The position numbers and the translations under genes were made by a program. Source: Corythucha ciliata (Eukaryota; Arthropoda; Insecta; Hemiptera; Tingidae). Taken from it: DNA of 64,000 nucleotides. The notes under the pieces are model-generated. The model saw nothing but the letters and a program-made list of their open reading frames with translations, did not search any database and had not been told where the DNA came from. Positions 12,600-24,620 of the stretch are shown piece by piece. Each line of letters begins with the position of its first letter. Within the stretch, counting starts at the first letter, position 1. Location of the stretch: positions 16,659,253-16,723,252 of the forward strand of contig CM075939.1 in the NCBI GenBank assembly GCA_038030265.1, given 5' to 3'.

Positions 12600-12880
12600 T
12601 TAGCCAGTCCCGCGAAGTTAAGTATGTATGAGCCAACACCGTGAAATTTCATTTTTGAAGAAAAATCTGGACCTGCCAAATTGGCTTTTCAAGTGGTCGT
12701 TTTTTCAAGGATTGGACGTGGAACGTCATCCCCTGCGAAATTCTTTCTTGGTGAGCCAACCAAGAATTTCAGTTTTAATTTCGTTGAACCCGAGAAATTT
12801 GGGGTTATTCCCGTATGTAGTCATCGACGTAACCCAAGACCATAACGAAGAGGGGGGTGACTCAGATATCAACCGTTTCC
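12600..12880 (-). repeat. Weak degenerate array, AAATT-GGTTTTT-GAGCCAA type
   Basis: Words such as GAAATTTCATTTTTGAAG, CCAAATTGGCTTTTCAAG and GCGAAATTCTTTCTTGGTGAGCCAA recur at about 35-45 bp. They resemble, on the opposite strand, the array at 23380-24600. The similarity is loose. Confidence 0.35.
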
Positions 12881-12889
12881 ACCAGTGAG

Positions 12890-13520
12890 AAATATTCACT
12901 CATTTTGAATGAATAACGTGCATCCTTAGACTTTATCTCATGAATTAAATTGCTGCCTTTCACTACCTTTATATTTTATAAGAGTGCTTTCATGTTGCTT
13001 GCATCCGCATTTTGCTCCCTAGCATTCTAGAAAAACGTGGCATTCAAATCATACAATCCTCTTACACTCATTTATTCGGGTTTTAAAAATATAGCCCCCC
13101 CCCCCCCGCCATTCACTTATTCAAACTTCTAGACAGGGCACGACCTCAACACCGCGTTTCCTGTTTAGACTGAAAACTCAGTCGACCAGAGCTCATAAGG
13201 TTCTAAACTTAATAGGATGTGAACCCTGGAACTGAGTTTTTCACCGACGTTTGCCATTTTGGTTTTTTATGTCTTCTTCCCTTCGTCTTCTTTACTGTGA
13301 GTTTCCCATGCATTAAAAAAGAAAAAATGTAACATGCTGCCGCCCATAAGTCACTTTCAGGCAGGTCTATATAAATGACGTCAGTTCTTGTCATAGCTCT
13401 TTATTAGGCGTATGTTGGCGACGCATGCTATAAAAAAAAAGTCATAAAATAAACTCCTTCCGCTTATTTTACGTAAGAAAGAGTAAAAAACAACCGAGTT
13501 AAGGCTTTGAAAAATAAATA

Positions 13521-13556
<36 letters not shown>

Positions 13557-15055
13557 AACCTTTTCTTTAGGCTCATTTGGAACCCCACCTTTGATTTATT
13601 CGAATGAGTTTTTATGTTGACTCCTTGACTTACACACACAATTCAACCCCCCCGTCCCAACGGTCACCCCGATTCCTATCTTTCTGAAAGTTTGTAAAGG
13701 TTCGGGAATGGAATGGTTTATTCACCGAGTCATCTTTGGTAAGGGGGTGGAGGGGGGAGACTCCCGCTACTGAACCACTCATCGCACGTTTCATGATGAT
13801 ATCATCTTTCCATTTATCAGTCTCGAAATGGATGATGGTGTGTGTGCGGAGGGGAGATGAGGAGGGGGTGTCTCCTCTGTTCCAAGACCTTCTTAAACAT
13901 CACTATTTTTCTTTTTCCTCCGATTCCGTGAGCCCCTTTCCAACCCCATCGCCATCATTCGACAGACATCACAACATTTTCTTCCTAGTTTTTTGTTGGT
14001 TTCGCCTATTAGTAGGCCTCCCTGAATCCGCTGAGAGGAGAGACTCTGACACGCAATCGAACTTCATCATTTTTTTTTTTTTTTTTTCGAAATGGTCGTT
14101 TCAAGCTTATAAATGAGGGTTTCTAATTGAAAAACAATTTTTTTTTTGTTCGTATAAAGGGTGTGTGCGGGTCTCCTTTTTTTCTTTGACCACTCCCATG
14201 TTTTATTGATGTATTCCGGCCATTTCAGGCAGTGTAGCGATTTATTTGAACAAATTTAACAGTTATGGCATTTATGAAGGTGGAACTCAAATAGGGAATG
14301 CCCAAATATAACCAGAACTTCACTTTTTCGCCGGTATAGGTAGTTCAAAGCAGATGAAGAGTAAAGGCGCCCTGATGTTTTCCGTTTGAAGTAGTTCACA
14401 CTAAATGGTGCAATTTTTCATCAAACTGATACCATCAAACACATTATTTATATCTCCGTCACCAGCTTGAAATACTTTCTTCTGAAAGACTGCGGGTACT
14501 TCTGCATTCGACTCACATTTTCAAAACACTGGATTGGAATAATTATGAAGCCACGCTTAGTCTAGGCTAGAAAATATCAATACTCTCTAAGGGATCGTCA
14601 ATTTACCCCTTTCAAACGGGCTAATTGGCATTAATACAGAATATTTTGGCCTTAAAGAACAAACATTCATTTAAATTTTATCAAAGAAACAGGTTTTCCC
14701 GAGCAAAAACGACCATTTTTTCGTAAAGGTACGGTGAAAAAGTGAGTTTCGTGATCAACTATTCGTGAACTGCGAATTTGGGGCCATTGGTAACAATAGA
14801 GCTAAATATCAGTGAAACCATAAGTTTAAGGTTTTCATTTCTTGTTAAAGTGCTCTAGTTTCGGGTGAAATAACTGCAAAGCTGCAACTGGCGGGCAAAG
14901 ACCCGAAATTCGAAGAATAAATACCGGAGACTGAGACATTGAAAGTTACATGAGCTATCTTCCTTGAAAAGCAACCTCCTTTTGGTTAGTGATGGGGCGG
15001 ACACCGGACTAGCCGACCACGACAGCACCCAAAGCCCGACGAATAGCCGCGAAAT
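12890..15055. other. Unrecognised sequence without a supported gene
   Basis: No protein family, RNA gene or transposon end recognised. It contains a C run near 13096, a 32-base A run at 13524-13555 and T runs near 14071-14088. The last part, 14140-15050, is unremarkable AT-rich DNA. Confidence 0.4.
13524..13555. repeat. A homopolymer, 32 bases
   Basis: An uninterrupted run of A. It could be a retroposed poly(A) tail or a simple microsatellite; no retroposon body is visible on its left side. Confidence 0.9.
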
Positions 15056-16987
15056 CAGTGGCGTCGGTAGGAACTTGTCCTGGGGGGGGGGGGATCAGAT
15101 TGAAATCTCATAAGGGTGAATGGAGGGTGGTAATTTCACATTTTAGTCATCATTCCGCCCAGCCAGCACACTCTTGAATCTAGACATCTTGCTGGCCTCG
15201 TCATAGCCTCAATCTCTCAGTTAGGGGCAATTTATAGACTCTACCCGTAAATTAGCACTTTTTTGGCCGAGTGTTCTTCTCAATTTCAGCCGCAGATTAG
15301 CAGTTATGCCCCACCCCTCCCATAACCATGAATTTGCGCATTTTCTCAACTATAGCAGCAAAGTATCGTTTTTATTCCGTGAGCGATGTTTCTTAATTAT
15401 CCACGAGTTTTGGTGTTTTCCTCAATTTTAGCAGCATATTAAACATTTTTTTACCAGGGAATTAGCATTTTTCTCAATTTCAGCTGGAAATTAACGTTTT
15501 TCTTAAGTGTTTTCCACAATATTAGCCGCAAAATAGGGGACTTTTCACGAATTAGGATTTTTTTGGTTCATCATACGCAATGCATGAGTGATATTTCTCA
15601 GTTTACTCGCGAATAAGCGATTAAACCATATTGCCATAAATTGGCGCTTTTTTTTTTTTCAATTTCAGCCTGAAAAGTTGCCTTCAGAATCCGAAAATTT
15701 GCGTACCTATATGCAGTTTTTGGCGCAAATTAGAATTTTCTCAATTCAACCACGAATTGGCGCTTTTTTTAATTGTAGCGGCGACGCGTCGTAGCGTTTC
15801 AAACCTGTGAATTAGCGAATTTTCTCAATTTCAGTCACAAATTGGCGTTTGGCGCAATTTTAGCTGTAAATTGGCGATTGTTTCCATTTTTAGCCACAAA
15901 CTAGCAATTTTCTCAATTTTTAGGCTTGAAATTAACCTTTCTCTTAATTTTGACCAGGCTGATTATTTTATTTTTTAAATATTACCTGTAAATTAGCGGT
16001 TTTTAACAAAACTATGTAACTTTTGTAGGTATAGATTATTGCTTCTTTTCAGTTCTAGCCGTGAATTAGCGTATTTTTTAAGATTATACTACAGCCATGC
16101 ATTAATTTGCCATTTTTAGGTATTTTAGCCACAACAATGCCTTCAGAAGATGCAAATTCAAATTGTAAATGTATTTTTTTTTTTTCAAACCAAAAAAAAT
16201 TACATCTATCCATCCATTTCTGTCAAAAAATCATCATTTTCAAATTATAAATTTCACGACATTTGTATATAAATTTAAAAATCACTAATTCGAGAATTAG
16301 TGACGTTTCTCAATTTTAGCGGCGAATTTTCGCTTTTCCTAAATTTTAGCAGCGTGGTAGCGTTTCCAACCCGTGCAGTTTTGTCGATATTTGCCAAGAA
16401 TTGGCGTTTGACTCAATTTAAGCAGCAAATTAGCATTTTTTTCTCCATTTTTAAGCGAGAATTAACACTTTTTCCCTATTTGAAATGAAAAGTATTGTTT
16501 TTCTTAATTTTAGCTGCGCTAATTGGTGATTTTTTCAATTTTTGCCGCGAATTAGTAATTTTCTTCATTTTTATCCGCGAATAACGTTTTTCTACAACTT
16601 TATATCTGCAAATTGAAAATTAGCGATTTTTCCCAATTTCAGCTGTGAAATAGCGCTTTGTGCTAATTTTGCGGCCGTTCCACATCCTATTCCCTTTTTC
16701 ATACGTGAATGGGCGATTTTACGCCATTTCAGTTGTGAATTTGCCATTTTTGTCTTATTTTAACCTGAAAGCGTCGTTTATTTGTCAAAATTATAGCGTG
16801 TTTTCTCAACTTTAACCGCGGGGTTTGCCCATATACAACACTTTTGCGTTGATTTCCACAATTTATTCGAATAATGGCCTCCAGTACCGCGGATCAGCGA
16901 TTTTTTTCTTAATTTTAGTCTGGAAGTTGCGAATAAAAACTTTGTCTGAATATAACAATACCCCCCCCCCTCGTACCTACACCCCTG
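15056..16987 (+). mobile_element. Element E1: hAT-like termini bracketing a degenerate ~30-bp array
   Basis: The left end reads CAGTGGCGTCGGTAGG followed by a run of G. The right end is a run of C followed by CGTACCTACACCCCTG, whose reverse complement (CAGGGGTGTAGGTACG) is an imperfect inverted copy of the left end. The interior, about 15180-16930, is mainly degenerate copies of CTCAATTTTAGCC / GCGAATTAGCG / TTTTT units spaced about 28-35 bp. No transposase motif is present, so it would be non-autonomous. Elements of the hAT superfamily have CAGnG-type ends and 8-bp target duplications; the 8 bp flanking this copy (CGCGAAAT and GAAGGGAG) do not match, so the superfamily call is inference from this copy's termini and from F1. 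Confidence 0.6.
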
Positions 16988-17450
16988 GAAGGGAGGATAA
17001 AACGCTCACTGACAACTCTCATGAGTAGTGGTCCTCTTTACTTTATTTCATTTTTTTTTTTTTTTTTTTTACGAAGAAAGAAGTAATAATTGTTTAGTTG
17101 GCTGTATTAACATTCATGTTAATACCATGTACCGCAAAGGGGGGGGGGAAGATTTTTAGCAGCAGAAACTATTGAAAAACAAATAAAAAACTAGCACTTC
17201 CCCATCACGTTTCTATAGGAAGTTTGGTCTCTTTCCGTGACGTCACAGCGGGAGCACTCCGGCCCTGTTCTGTAGAAGGTATTGGCTTTATTCGACTTCT
17301 GAGTTGCGACAAATCAACGAAAGGTGCATGACCGCTCCGAAAAGTAGACGCGATCCTCCCGCAAGAACGTCAAGACGAAAAATTGGTTGAAGTGAAGCCG
17401 AAGGTTTCTTACTCGGCACTTTTTCCCACCGCCCAGTAGCGACCCAGTTC
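16988..17450. other. Unrecognised spacer
   Basis: No gene or repeat family recognised apart from a T run near 17050-17070 and a G run near 17140. Confidence 0.4.
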
Positions 17451-17530
17451 TGGCGCTTATAATGGACAATATATTGGCGACAATATAATGGCGCTTATAA
17501 TGGACAATATAATGGCGCTTATAATAGAAT
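17451..17530 (+). repeat. Short tandem repeat of TGGCGCTTATAATGGACAATA
   Basis: The word GGCGCTTATAATGGACAAT starts near 17452 and 17490, with a third truncated copy near 17514; the intervals are 38 and 24 bp. The copies are nearly identical, so the expansion is recent. Confidence 0.8.
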
Positions 17531-17639
17531 TACAAATAGAACTAAATCTAGGTCGATTCAGACCAGGGGGGTGACACTCATGGTGGGACGGGAAGAATCA
17601 TTTGGGGGGAAGTTCCCCGTTAGACTCGTACCAACGTAA

Positions 17640-18060
17640 CAAAGTATTCAAAATTAGTAAACAGATAAAGTGATCATATGGTGGCAGCATTGTTAATAAA
17701 AACACTTTTTTGCTTCCGAGCTACGGAAGCATTGTTTTCACTTTTAGGAAATATTTTTGTTTTCTTCTTTAAAATCGAAATTTCCACTTGCATTTCACGT
17801 TTTATACCTTCCTGAACAATTTCGGTTTCGTGTCTGTCTGTCTGTCCGCAAATCCTTGTAACAAGCATATCTTCCATAGTTTTATCCGAATTTGATGAAA
17901 TTTTCAGGGAATATATGTGTTGGCTAGCAGAGGGTCCCCTATCAATTTCGTCAAAATCGTACAAGGGGGAGGGGGTGAAAGCGAGGAAGCACTGTGCTAT
18001 AATCATTAGCAGACGTTTTTTTGTTTGCTGCTGTTTTAAATAGACGTCGACCATTTATTT
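17640..18060. repeat. Possible dispersed repeat with a short hairpin and TGTC tetranucleotides
   Basis: Contains an 8-bp stem hairpin TGCTTCCG / CGGAAGCA at 17711-17731 and a short TGTC repeat near 17835. The sequence style resembles dispersed invertebrate repeats, but no second copy lies in this window, so this is a weak call. Confidence 0.25.
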
Positions 18061-18401
18061 TCAAAAAGTACTTGGAGACTTTTTACGAGATTTTTTTGTT
18101 TCTCGATTATTTTCTCGTTTTTTCTTGCCATTTTGTCAATTTTGTGGCTACTAAATCGAGTATCCAAGGTTACCTATGCAACAGAGGCCAAGAGCTGGGA
18201 ATTTAAAATGTAAAAATAAAGAAAAACCCGAAATTTTAAGGGGCTTGGGATGGGGAGTTCAATGACACAATGATAACAGCCCTCGCAAGAAGAAGCCTAT
18301 CCACTTGGTGTCACATACCCCAACAATTATTGAGAGTGCCCCTTCTGTACGTTAGTACAGTAATTATTCTATGATTCAGACTATTCGGACGTGACGTGGG
18401 A

Positions 18402-18830
18402 ACACGCTGTCCCACGTGTGATGCAACATATTAGAAAAGGATTTTGTTTGTTTACAAACTATGGGATGATGCTCGTCAGAACCCTTGCGTCAGAACCATG
18501 GAGGTAGGAACAAGTGGAGGGGTGAGTGAAACACATTTTTCGTGAAGCCGGTCGCCATTACTACACACCATCTGTTATCAGGTCTCACCCAACAAAAACA
18601 TTGACAATTTGATACTTGATCAGTGAAAAAGTGATAAACTCCCCTCCCGTCCTCTCATGGTCAATGATAACAGTGGGTGTGTAATGGCGGAAAAACCGGC
18701 TTCACATGTTTCTACATTAAAAAAGCCTTTCTCTCTCTCCACTTGTTCCTACCTCCATGGTCAGAACAATGTGAACGTAAATAAATAAAAGCATTTTCTA
18801 GAATTTTGTATCACACGTGGGATTGCGTGT
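18402..18830. mobile_element. Foldback/MITE-like palindrome, ~429 bp
   Basis: The two halves are inverted copies. The outer ends are ACACGC-TCCCACGTGTGAT at 18402 and its complement ending at 18830. Moving inward, CCATGGAGGTAGGAACAAGTGG (near 18497) pairs with the complementary stretch near 18740-18760, and a GAAGCCGG...CGCCATTAC block near 18545 pairs with GTAATGGCG...CCGGCTTC near 18690. Stem blocks are separated by small indels. There is no coding capacity, and I see no convincing target-site duplication. The left tip also has a local 8-bp hairpin (ACGTGGGA / TCCCACGT, 18394-18417). Confidence 0.75.
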
Positions 18831-19334
18831 CGAACTGAAAAGTAACGTTTTTTTAATTTTAGCTACGCTAATTGGTGATTTTTTCAATTTTTGCCGCGAA
18901 TTAGTAATTTTCTTCGTTTTGTATCTGCGAATTAACGTTTTTCCACAACTTTATATCTGCAAATCGCAAATTAGCGATTTTTCTTTAGCGAGCATTCTAT
19001 TCCCTTTTGCATACGCGAAGGGGAGATTTTACGCCATTTCAGTTGTGAATTTGCCATTTTTGTCCTATTTTAACCTGAAAGCGTCTTTTATTTGTCGATG
19101 TTATAGCGTGTTTTCTCAACTTTAACCGCGGGGTTTGCGTTGATTTCCACAACTTATTCGTAGAATGGCCTCTATGTTCCGCGAATCAGCGATTTTTTTC
19201 TTAATTTTAGTCTGAAGTTGCATCGCGAGACCATGAATCAGCGCTTTTTAGCAGCTATAGCCACGAATATTACCGATTTTTGTCTGATAGAGGGTCCGGG
19301 GCGACCCCCTCCCCCGTACCTCGGTACACTACTG
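18831..19334 (+). mobile_element. E-type element: 3' part of array plus right terminus
   Basis: Plus-strand array units continue from 18845. The 3' section resembles that of E1 (TTTTTTTCTTAATTTTAGTCTG then GAAGTTGC) and ends in CCCCGTACCTCGGTACACTACTG at about 19312-19334. The reverse complement, CAGTAGTGTACCGAGGTAC, is the E-type terminus. The left portion is probably cut by the palindromic element at 18402-18830. Confidence 0.6.
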
Positions 19335-19960
19335 CGTTGGGTCTGAAGTCCAAGGAAAAAGCTGGACCTACTCGGACCTTTTCGGGCGGCTTTAAGTCCA
19401 GAAAATCTGCTAAATCTAACTTCAACTTGAAACGCTCATTTTTGGAGATTTTATGGGGCTCTTCGTTATGGTACTAGTGCCCCTTCGTTCGTATACTTGT
19501 AGCTCTTACCATCCAGTAATAGATGGTACCAGTACCAGTATGGGGGATCTATCCCCATACCAGCCCCATACTTACGCCCCTGCTCGAAAATGCAACATTT
19601 TGAGATGAATATAATATAAATGAAATTGTCAGCTTCGGAAACACTTTTTTTGTGTGTTCATGAAAAACCGCGATATGCCTCAACCATCATAAATCGTGAA
19701 TTTTCTGAATTTCAGCCTCGTCTTTCCCTCCAGATGAGCACTTTAGCAATTTTTCTCAATTTTAGCAGTGAAGTTGAGTCCAGAAACCGCCAACTAGCGG
19801 TTTTTTGACAAGTGGCCTTCAGCGAAGGCCAACATTGACTAGCTTTCTTGATTTCGTCAGCGAAATGTCTCCAGAAAACGCGATATTGGCAGATGTTTTC
19901 AATTTTTGCCATGAATGAAGTGTTTTCTTTTTCTCATTTTTAGCCGCCCACTTGCTCCGG
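19335..19960 (+). repeat. Mixed E-type remnants with another right terminus
   Basis: A segment rich in CCCCATAC words ends in TACTTACGCCCCTG at 19569-19582, the complement of a CAGGGGCGTAAGTA terminus. Array-like units (TTTTCTCAATTTTAGC, GCCATGAATGA) occupy about 19680-19960. Probably fragments of at least one more E/F-related element. Confidence 0.45.
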
Positions 19961-21910
19961 GGAACGTAACATCATTGAAGATTTGAGCATCATTTAGAAG
20001 TCACAAAGACTCCTTGTAGAGATAAGGCTGGGTAAATTTGACAGAGCAGTCCCACACCCAACGCAACGAAATTGTGGCATCAAACAAACGAAATTGGTTT
20101 GATTCTGAATGAGTTAAACCCACGATACTCGTGAGCAATCGAATAGCACGCATTGTTATATGCGAATATACGCTGACTCCGAAGAAGTTAACACTCACGA
20201 ATTTCTTCTATTTCTCACGGAATACTTTGCTTTTTACCCTCATTTTTATTTCAACTTCCCCCCCCCCCTCCGTTTTTATCTAATGAGATTTTGGCGTGAA
20301 ATAGTCGACGGCTTAATTCAGCTATTCCGTGCGTGGTGCTGGAGAGATGGCGAAGGGAACAGAAGCAGATATATTGAGACTGAAATTAATCGAGTCTTCA
20401 ATCATTGTTTCTGCAGTTAGACACCACACCATTGTCCCGCGACGGGCTTAATAAAAGTTAAATAATGAGAAACAAGAAAAAAAAGAAAATACATAATTTG
20501 AATAATTGTAGACCTCCGCAGGACAAAAGCCCACTATAAGTATATAGTTACAAAAAAAGAAAGTATAAAATTAATCGAATGCCGTGTTCAGCCATACTAT
20601 GGAAGTCGAAGCTATTAATCTTTTACAATTGCGTTAATGACGAATTGTTGTTGAACAAGCGGGAGAGAATCGTGCACAAAAGCGGTCAAGGCGAGTAGAA
20701 CAAAATTTATTTTAACGCTTTTTTTTTTGTGACGAAAGCCTTTCTTTTTCTTCTTTCAACGCAAATAAAACAACAGTGACGGTGTCCGAGTTTGCAATTG
20801 TTGGGACATGACCGATTCTTCTTGTCCTCAACTTAATAAATTTTAATTCCTTATAAACTTCTTAATCAAACGATGCCGCCATTGAAACCCGCTGTTCAAG
20901 TTAATAACACTCTTATAAATATATAAAAAGGAAAAAAAATCTAATAGCGACAGAAGCTAATTAAAAATTAATTTACTTTCCGCTTCTGACTACACAGTTG
21001 AATTCCGTGGCTCGTAAATAGAGGCAAGGACGTTAAGTAAAAAATGTATATAAAAGGAAAAAGGAGTTTTTTTATATTTATTTTCTTATTTACGGCTCGC
21101 AAGACACGGTTATGGGAATTCACAGTAGCAGCTGGATTTTTTTCTAATCCTAGCTTAACAGCTATAAATCTTTTTTTTAAAAATTACTCTCATATTCTTC
21201 GAAGGGGCATAAAAGACATGAAATTTTGAAATTTCCGTGTCCATTGAGCCGGATGTATGAATGGTTCAATTTTGTGTGGGAAATCATGACCTGACGTCCT
21301 CTGACGACGTTCTCTTCCTTATTATCAGTGAAAAAAAAATCAATCAATCCCACCTATCACACGGAGGGGAAAACCACTTTCAAAAAACGGACAAAACGCA
21401 AGCCTGAGAGTCGGCTCAGAGAAGGGCTTAATATCATGATATGTTAACACTTCATAGAATAAAACACCACTTTTGAGCTTTAGGGTCATTTTCTTATTCC
21501 TTTCTTTGCAAGCCTCCTCGAGAAGAAAATCATAAATCATGATTAAAAACCCTTTGATTTACACTCTCGTAAATGTAAGCACCAACGACCCCTTACGCTA
21601 TTGAAGGCTTGTAGGTATACACGGAGCAACGATTTCAAAATTCTCGTTTGCTAGAAATTTCTGAATCTTATATACTTACTAAAATTCAAATCGCTAGTAA
21701 TAAAAATTTCAAAGCTTAAAATAAGGAAACGTGGGCGTGCTACTGAGACAGTTCGACCCAGTTAAACCCCCAGAAATGTATTCCAGTCTTTCACACCGCA
21801 TGCAACGATTAATGAACATTTTTTTTTTTACTTCCATGTATGAGCGTGTACAATGGTGTGCAGGGGTGGGAAGTTGCTCTCCCCTGGACTCGAAAGCACA
21901 GACGTAGAGA
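19961..21910. other. Unrecognised sequence without a supported gene
   Basis: No coding family or transposon end recognised. The part from 20640 to 21000 is AT-rich with words such as TAATTAAAAATTAATTTA, compatible with non-coding regulatory DNA but not diagnostic. Confidence 0.4.
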
Positions 21911-23336
21911 CAGGAGCGTAGCCAGCCCTTGATCTAGAAGAGGCAGAAGATGTCGGTTGTTCTGGAGACCTCTGCATAAAAGTACTGGTGGTTCATTAAA
22001 TCTGAAATAGGCGCATTAAATCGTCAATTTCTTCCCAGGAAACTGATTTTTCACAGAAAGGGCCGCAATCCATCTACGACTAATATTTCCGTTGGGAAAC
22101 TGTTGGGTTTAGCCTTCTATTCCTGTTTTTCTGTCCAAAAATTGGCAATTCTTTCCCCGGAAATGGATACATTTGTAGGGAAGGCTTGGCTACTCAAATA
22201 CTGGGTGGCCGACTTTACATCAACGTCTTGTCTGAGAGACGTAAAAATCTAACTTAAAACTGACGGTTTTTAACCTAAAACTGAAGATTTCACTCTACAT
22301 AATATCTCAGTATTTTACGTCAAAACTGACGTTTTGACGTTTAATTCCAAAACTTACTATTTCATTCGAAAAACTTTCCTAAACTGACGATTTTACCCTA
22401 AAACTAGCAGTTTCCCTCAAACGAGATTGTTTTACCTCAAAATTGAATATTTTACTTCAAAACTGACAATATTAGAGCAAAACTGGTAACTGGTCTTTTT
22501 CCGTAAACAGATAATTTTACGCCAAACCTAACGACTGTGTCTTGAAAACTGACGATTTCAAGCCACAACTGAAGATTTCACTACAATACTGGTGATTTTA
22601 CCGTGAAACTGATTTTGTCAGTTTTCCCCCAAAAAGAAAATTTTACTCTGAACTGGAGGTTTTACCTCAAAACCGGCAATTGTCCCACAAAACTTACGTG
22701 TTTTAACCTTAAATTGAAGTTATTACCCTAAAACTGTCAACTGGAAACTGTTGTTTTCACCACAAAACCAGTTTAGTGGTTTTAGCTCGAAATGGCTATT
22801 CAATCGCGATTTAGGCCTGGGTTGACCACGTGGGTTCAAAGTTCCGTTTAACCCAATATAAATTTAGCATTTTGCAAACAAAAACGTTTAAACCTTTAAC
22901 AACTCTTAAATGTACATTGTCGACCTGGCCCTTATAAGTGACAAAACAGCGATTTTAGCACAGAAATGGAGATTTTAGTAGGCTCTGAAATTTCGATTTT
23001 GACCAAAAACTGGAAATTTTACCTCGTAGCTGGGGATTTCAGGTGTTTTTTTTTTTTTTTTTTTTTGTAGAGAGAAGCAATATCTGAAAAATTTACTTTT
23101 TAATTGTCAGACTGCGAAAGCGGTATTGTAGGACGCAAAAACCGCGAAAATGGTGTTTGAATTATGTCACCCTTGCGATCTTGCGACATTTGAGGCTTCG
23201 GCCACCCGAGATTGTGGGGCCGGGGTGTACTTTCAGAACGGATCTATGGGTGGGCAGCTGCCACACTAAATCTGCGCTTTCGAGTCTAGTGGAGGGCATC
23301 TGCCTACCCCTGCCCCCCACTATAGCTACGCCCATG
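21911..23336 (+). mobile_element. Element F1: hAT-like termini, unique 5' module and degenerate array
   Basis: The left end is CAGGAGCGTAGCCAG and the right end is TAGCTACGCCCATG, an imperfect inverted match. The outside octamers are CGTAGAGA (21903-21910) and CGTAGACC (23337-23344), identical at the first six bases, fitting a decayed 8-bp target duplication as made by hAT transposases. A non-repeated module of about 330 bp (21920-22245) is followed by an array of AAACTGACGATTTTACC-like units at about 25-30 bp spacing (22245-22790). A second copy of the module plus array lies inverted at 46560-47750. No transposase is present. Confidence 0.65.
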
Positions 23337-23344
23337 CGTAGACC

Positions 23345-23453
23345 ATACCAATCAAAAAGTCCCTAAAAAATCTCTCGGATTTCAATCTAGGAGAAACCAA
23401 ACAATTTAGCGGATTTTTCTAGCCATAAAATCATTGTAGTGGATTTGGCTCCC

Positions 23454-23484
<31 letters not shown>

Positions 23485-24620
23485 AGAAGAAGAAGAAGAA
23501 AAAATCGTGGGTTTTACACGCTTAAAATCATTTTCGCTGGTCGGGATCACAAACAAATAAAGCCCGCGGATCTTTGTAGCTAAAAATAAGGAGTTGCCTC
23601 ATTCAAAAACTCGCGGAATGTGTACATAAAATAAATAAATGAATAAATAAAAAGAAAAAAGAAAGAAGAAGAGGAAGAGGAAGAAAAAATCGTTCCCATA
23701 CGTCTTGACCACTAATACAAATTTCTTGGATTTCACTCACTAAAAAACTAATTTCGTGGATGTATCTCGCCAAACCCCACTTTTGCTGGTCTGTCTCACT
23801 AAATAATCAATTACGCGGCGGTTATTCCGTATTGAAAAACCTCTCTTTCGCAGATTTTGGACACTAAACAAGCCTTCTGTGAGCTGTGTATCCCTTAAAA
23901 ACCAATTTCTTGTATTTTTCTCACTTAAAGACTAATTTCGCAGATTATTTTCCAGTATGACACCATTTTTAGATCGTTTCCTCTTTCGAAAAACCATTTT
24001 TACTGATGTTACACACTGAAAAACCTTTCTGGTCCTCTAAAAAAAAACCTTTTCGTTTCTCCAGCTCACACTTAAAACCCAATTTATAGGATTCCGAGTT
24101 TCCGCTCTGAGCTCTGAAAATTTAAATTCGCGGATATTAAACGCAAAAAAAAAAAAACCATTGGACGCATGCCTGGCTCACTAAAAACCATAACATTTTT
24201 GTAGGTTTGGCTATCGAATTTTGCGGATTTTGTTGTTGAAACCCTAATGTCGCAAAATTACCTTAATCATGAAACGGACTTTGAGGACTTTGCACGTTTA
24301 AACCCCATTTTCGCAATTCTGGCTGGCTAAAACGGTAACTTTTACGTCCGAACTCGTACAACCCCCCACCACCTCTCTCACAATTGGTTTTGTGAGTGCG
24401 CTATCCACGCGGAATTACATTTATTTCTTGATGAGCCAAGCTCGTGAAATTGGGGGTTTCAACTACTGAACCCACGCGAAATTGGTTCTTTGAAGTGCAA
24501 AAAACCTGCCGGGGTTGGGTTTCTGTAGAGCCCAACCTGTGGACCTTGGAGAATGTTGCCTTCTCGGGCCTATTTTATGTTAAAGAAACTCAAATTAATT
24601 GGAAACCTTGATATCTTGAG
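23345..24620 (+). repeat. Degenerate array, CACTAAAAACC / AATTTCGCGGATTTT type
   Basis: Units resembling CACTAAAAACCAATTTCGCGGATTTTGGCT recur at about 30-40 bp from 23345 to 24530. It includes a long A run at 23454-23482 followed by (GAA)n, and an AAATAAATGAATAAATAAA patch near 23625. It starts directly after the right end of F1, so two array types abut. No termini recognised. Confidence 0.6.
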
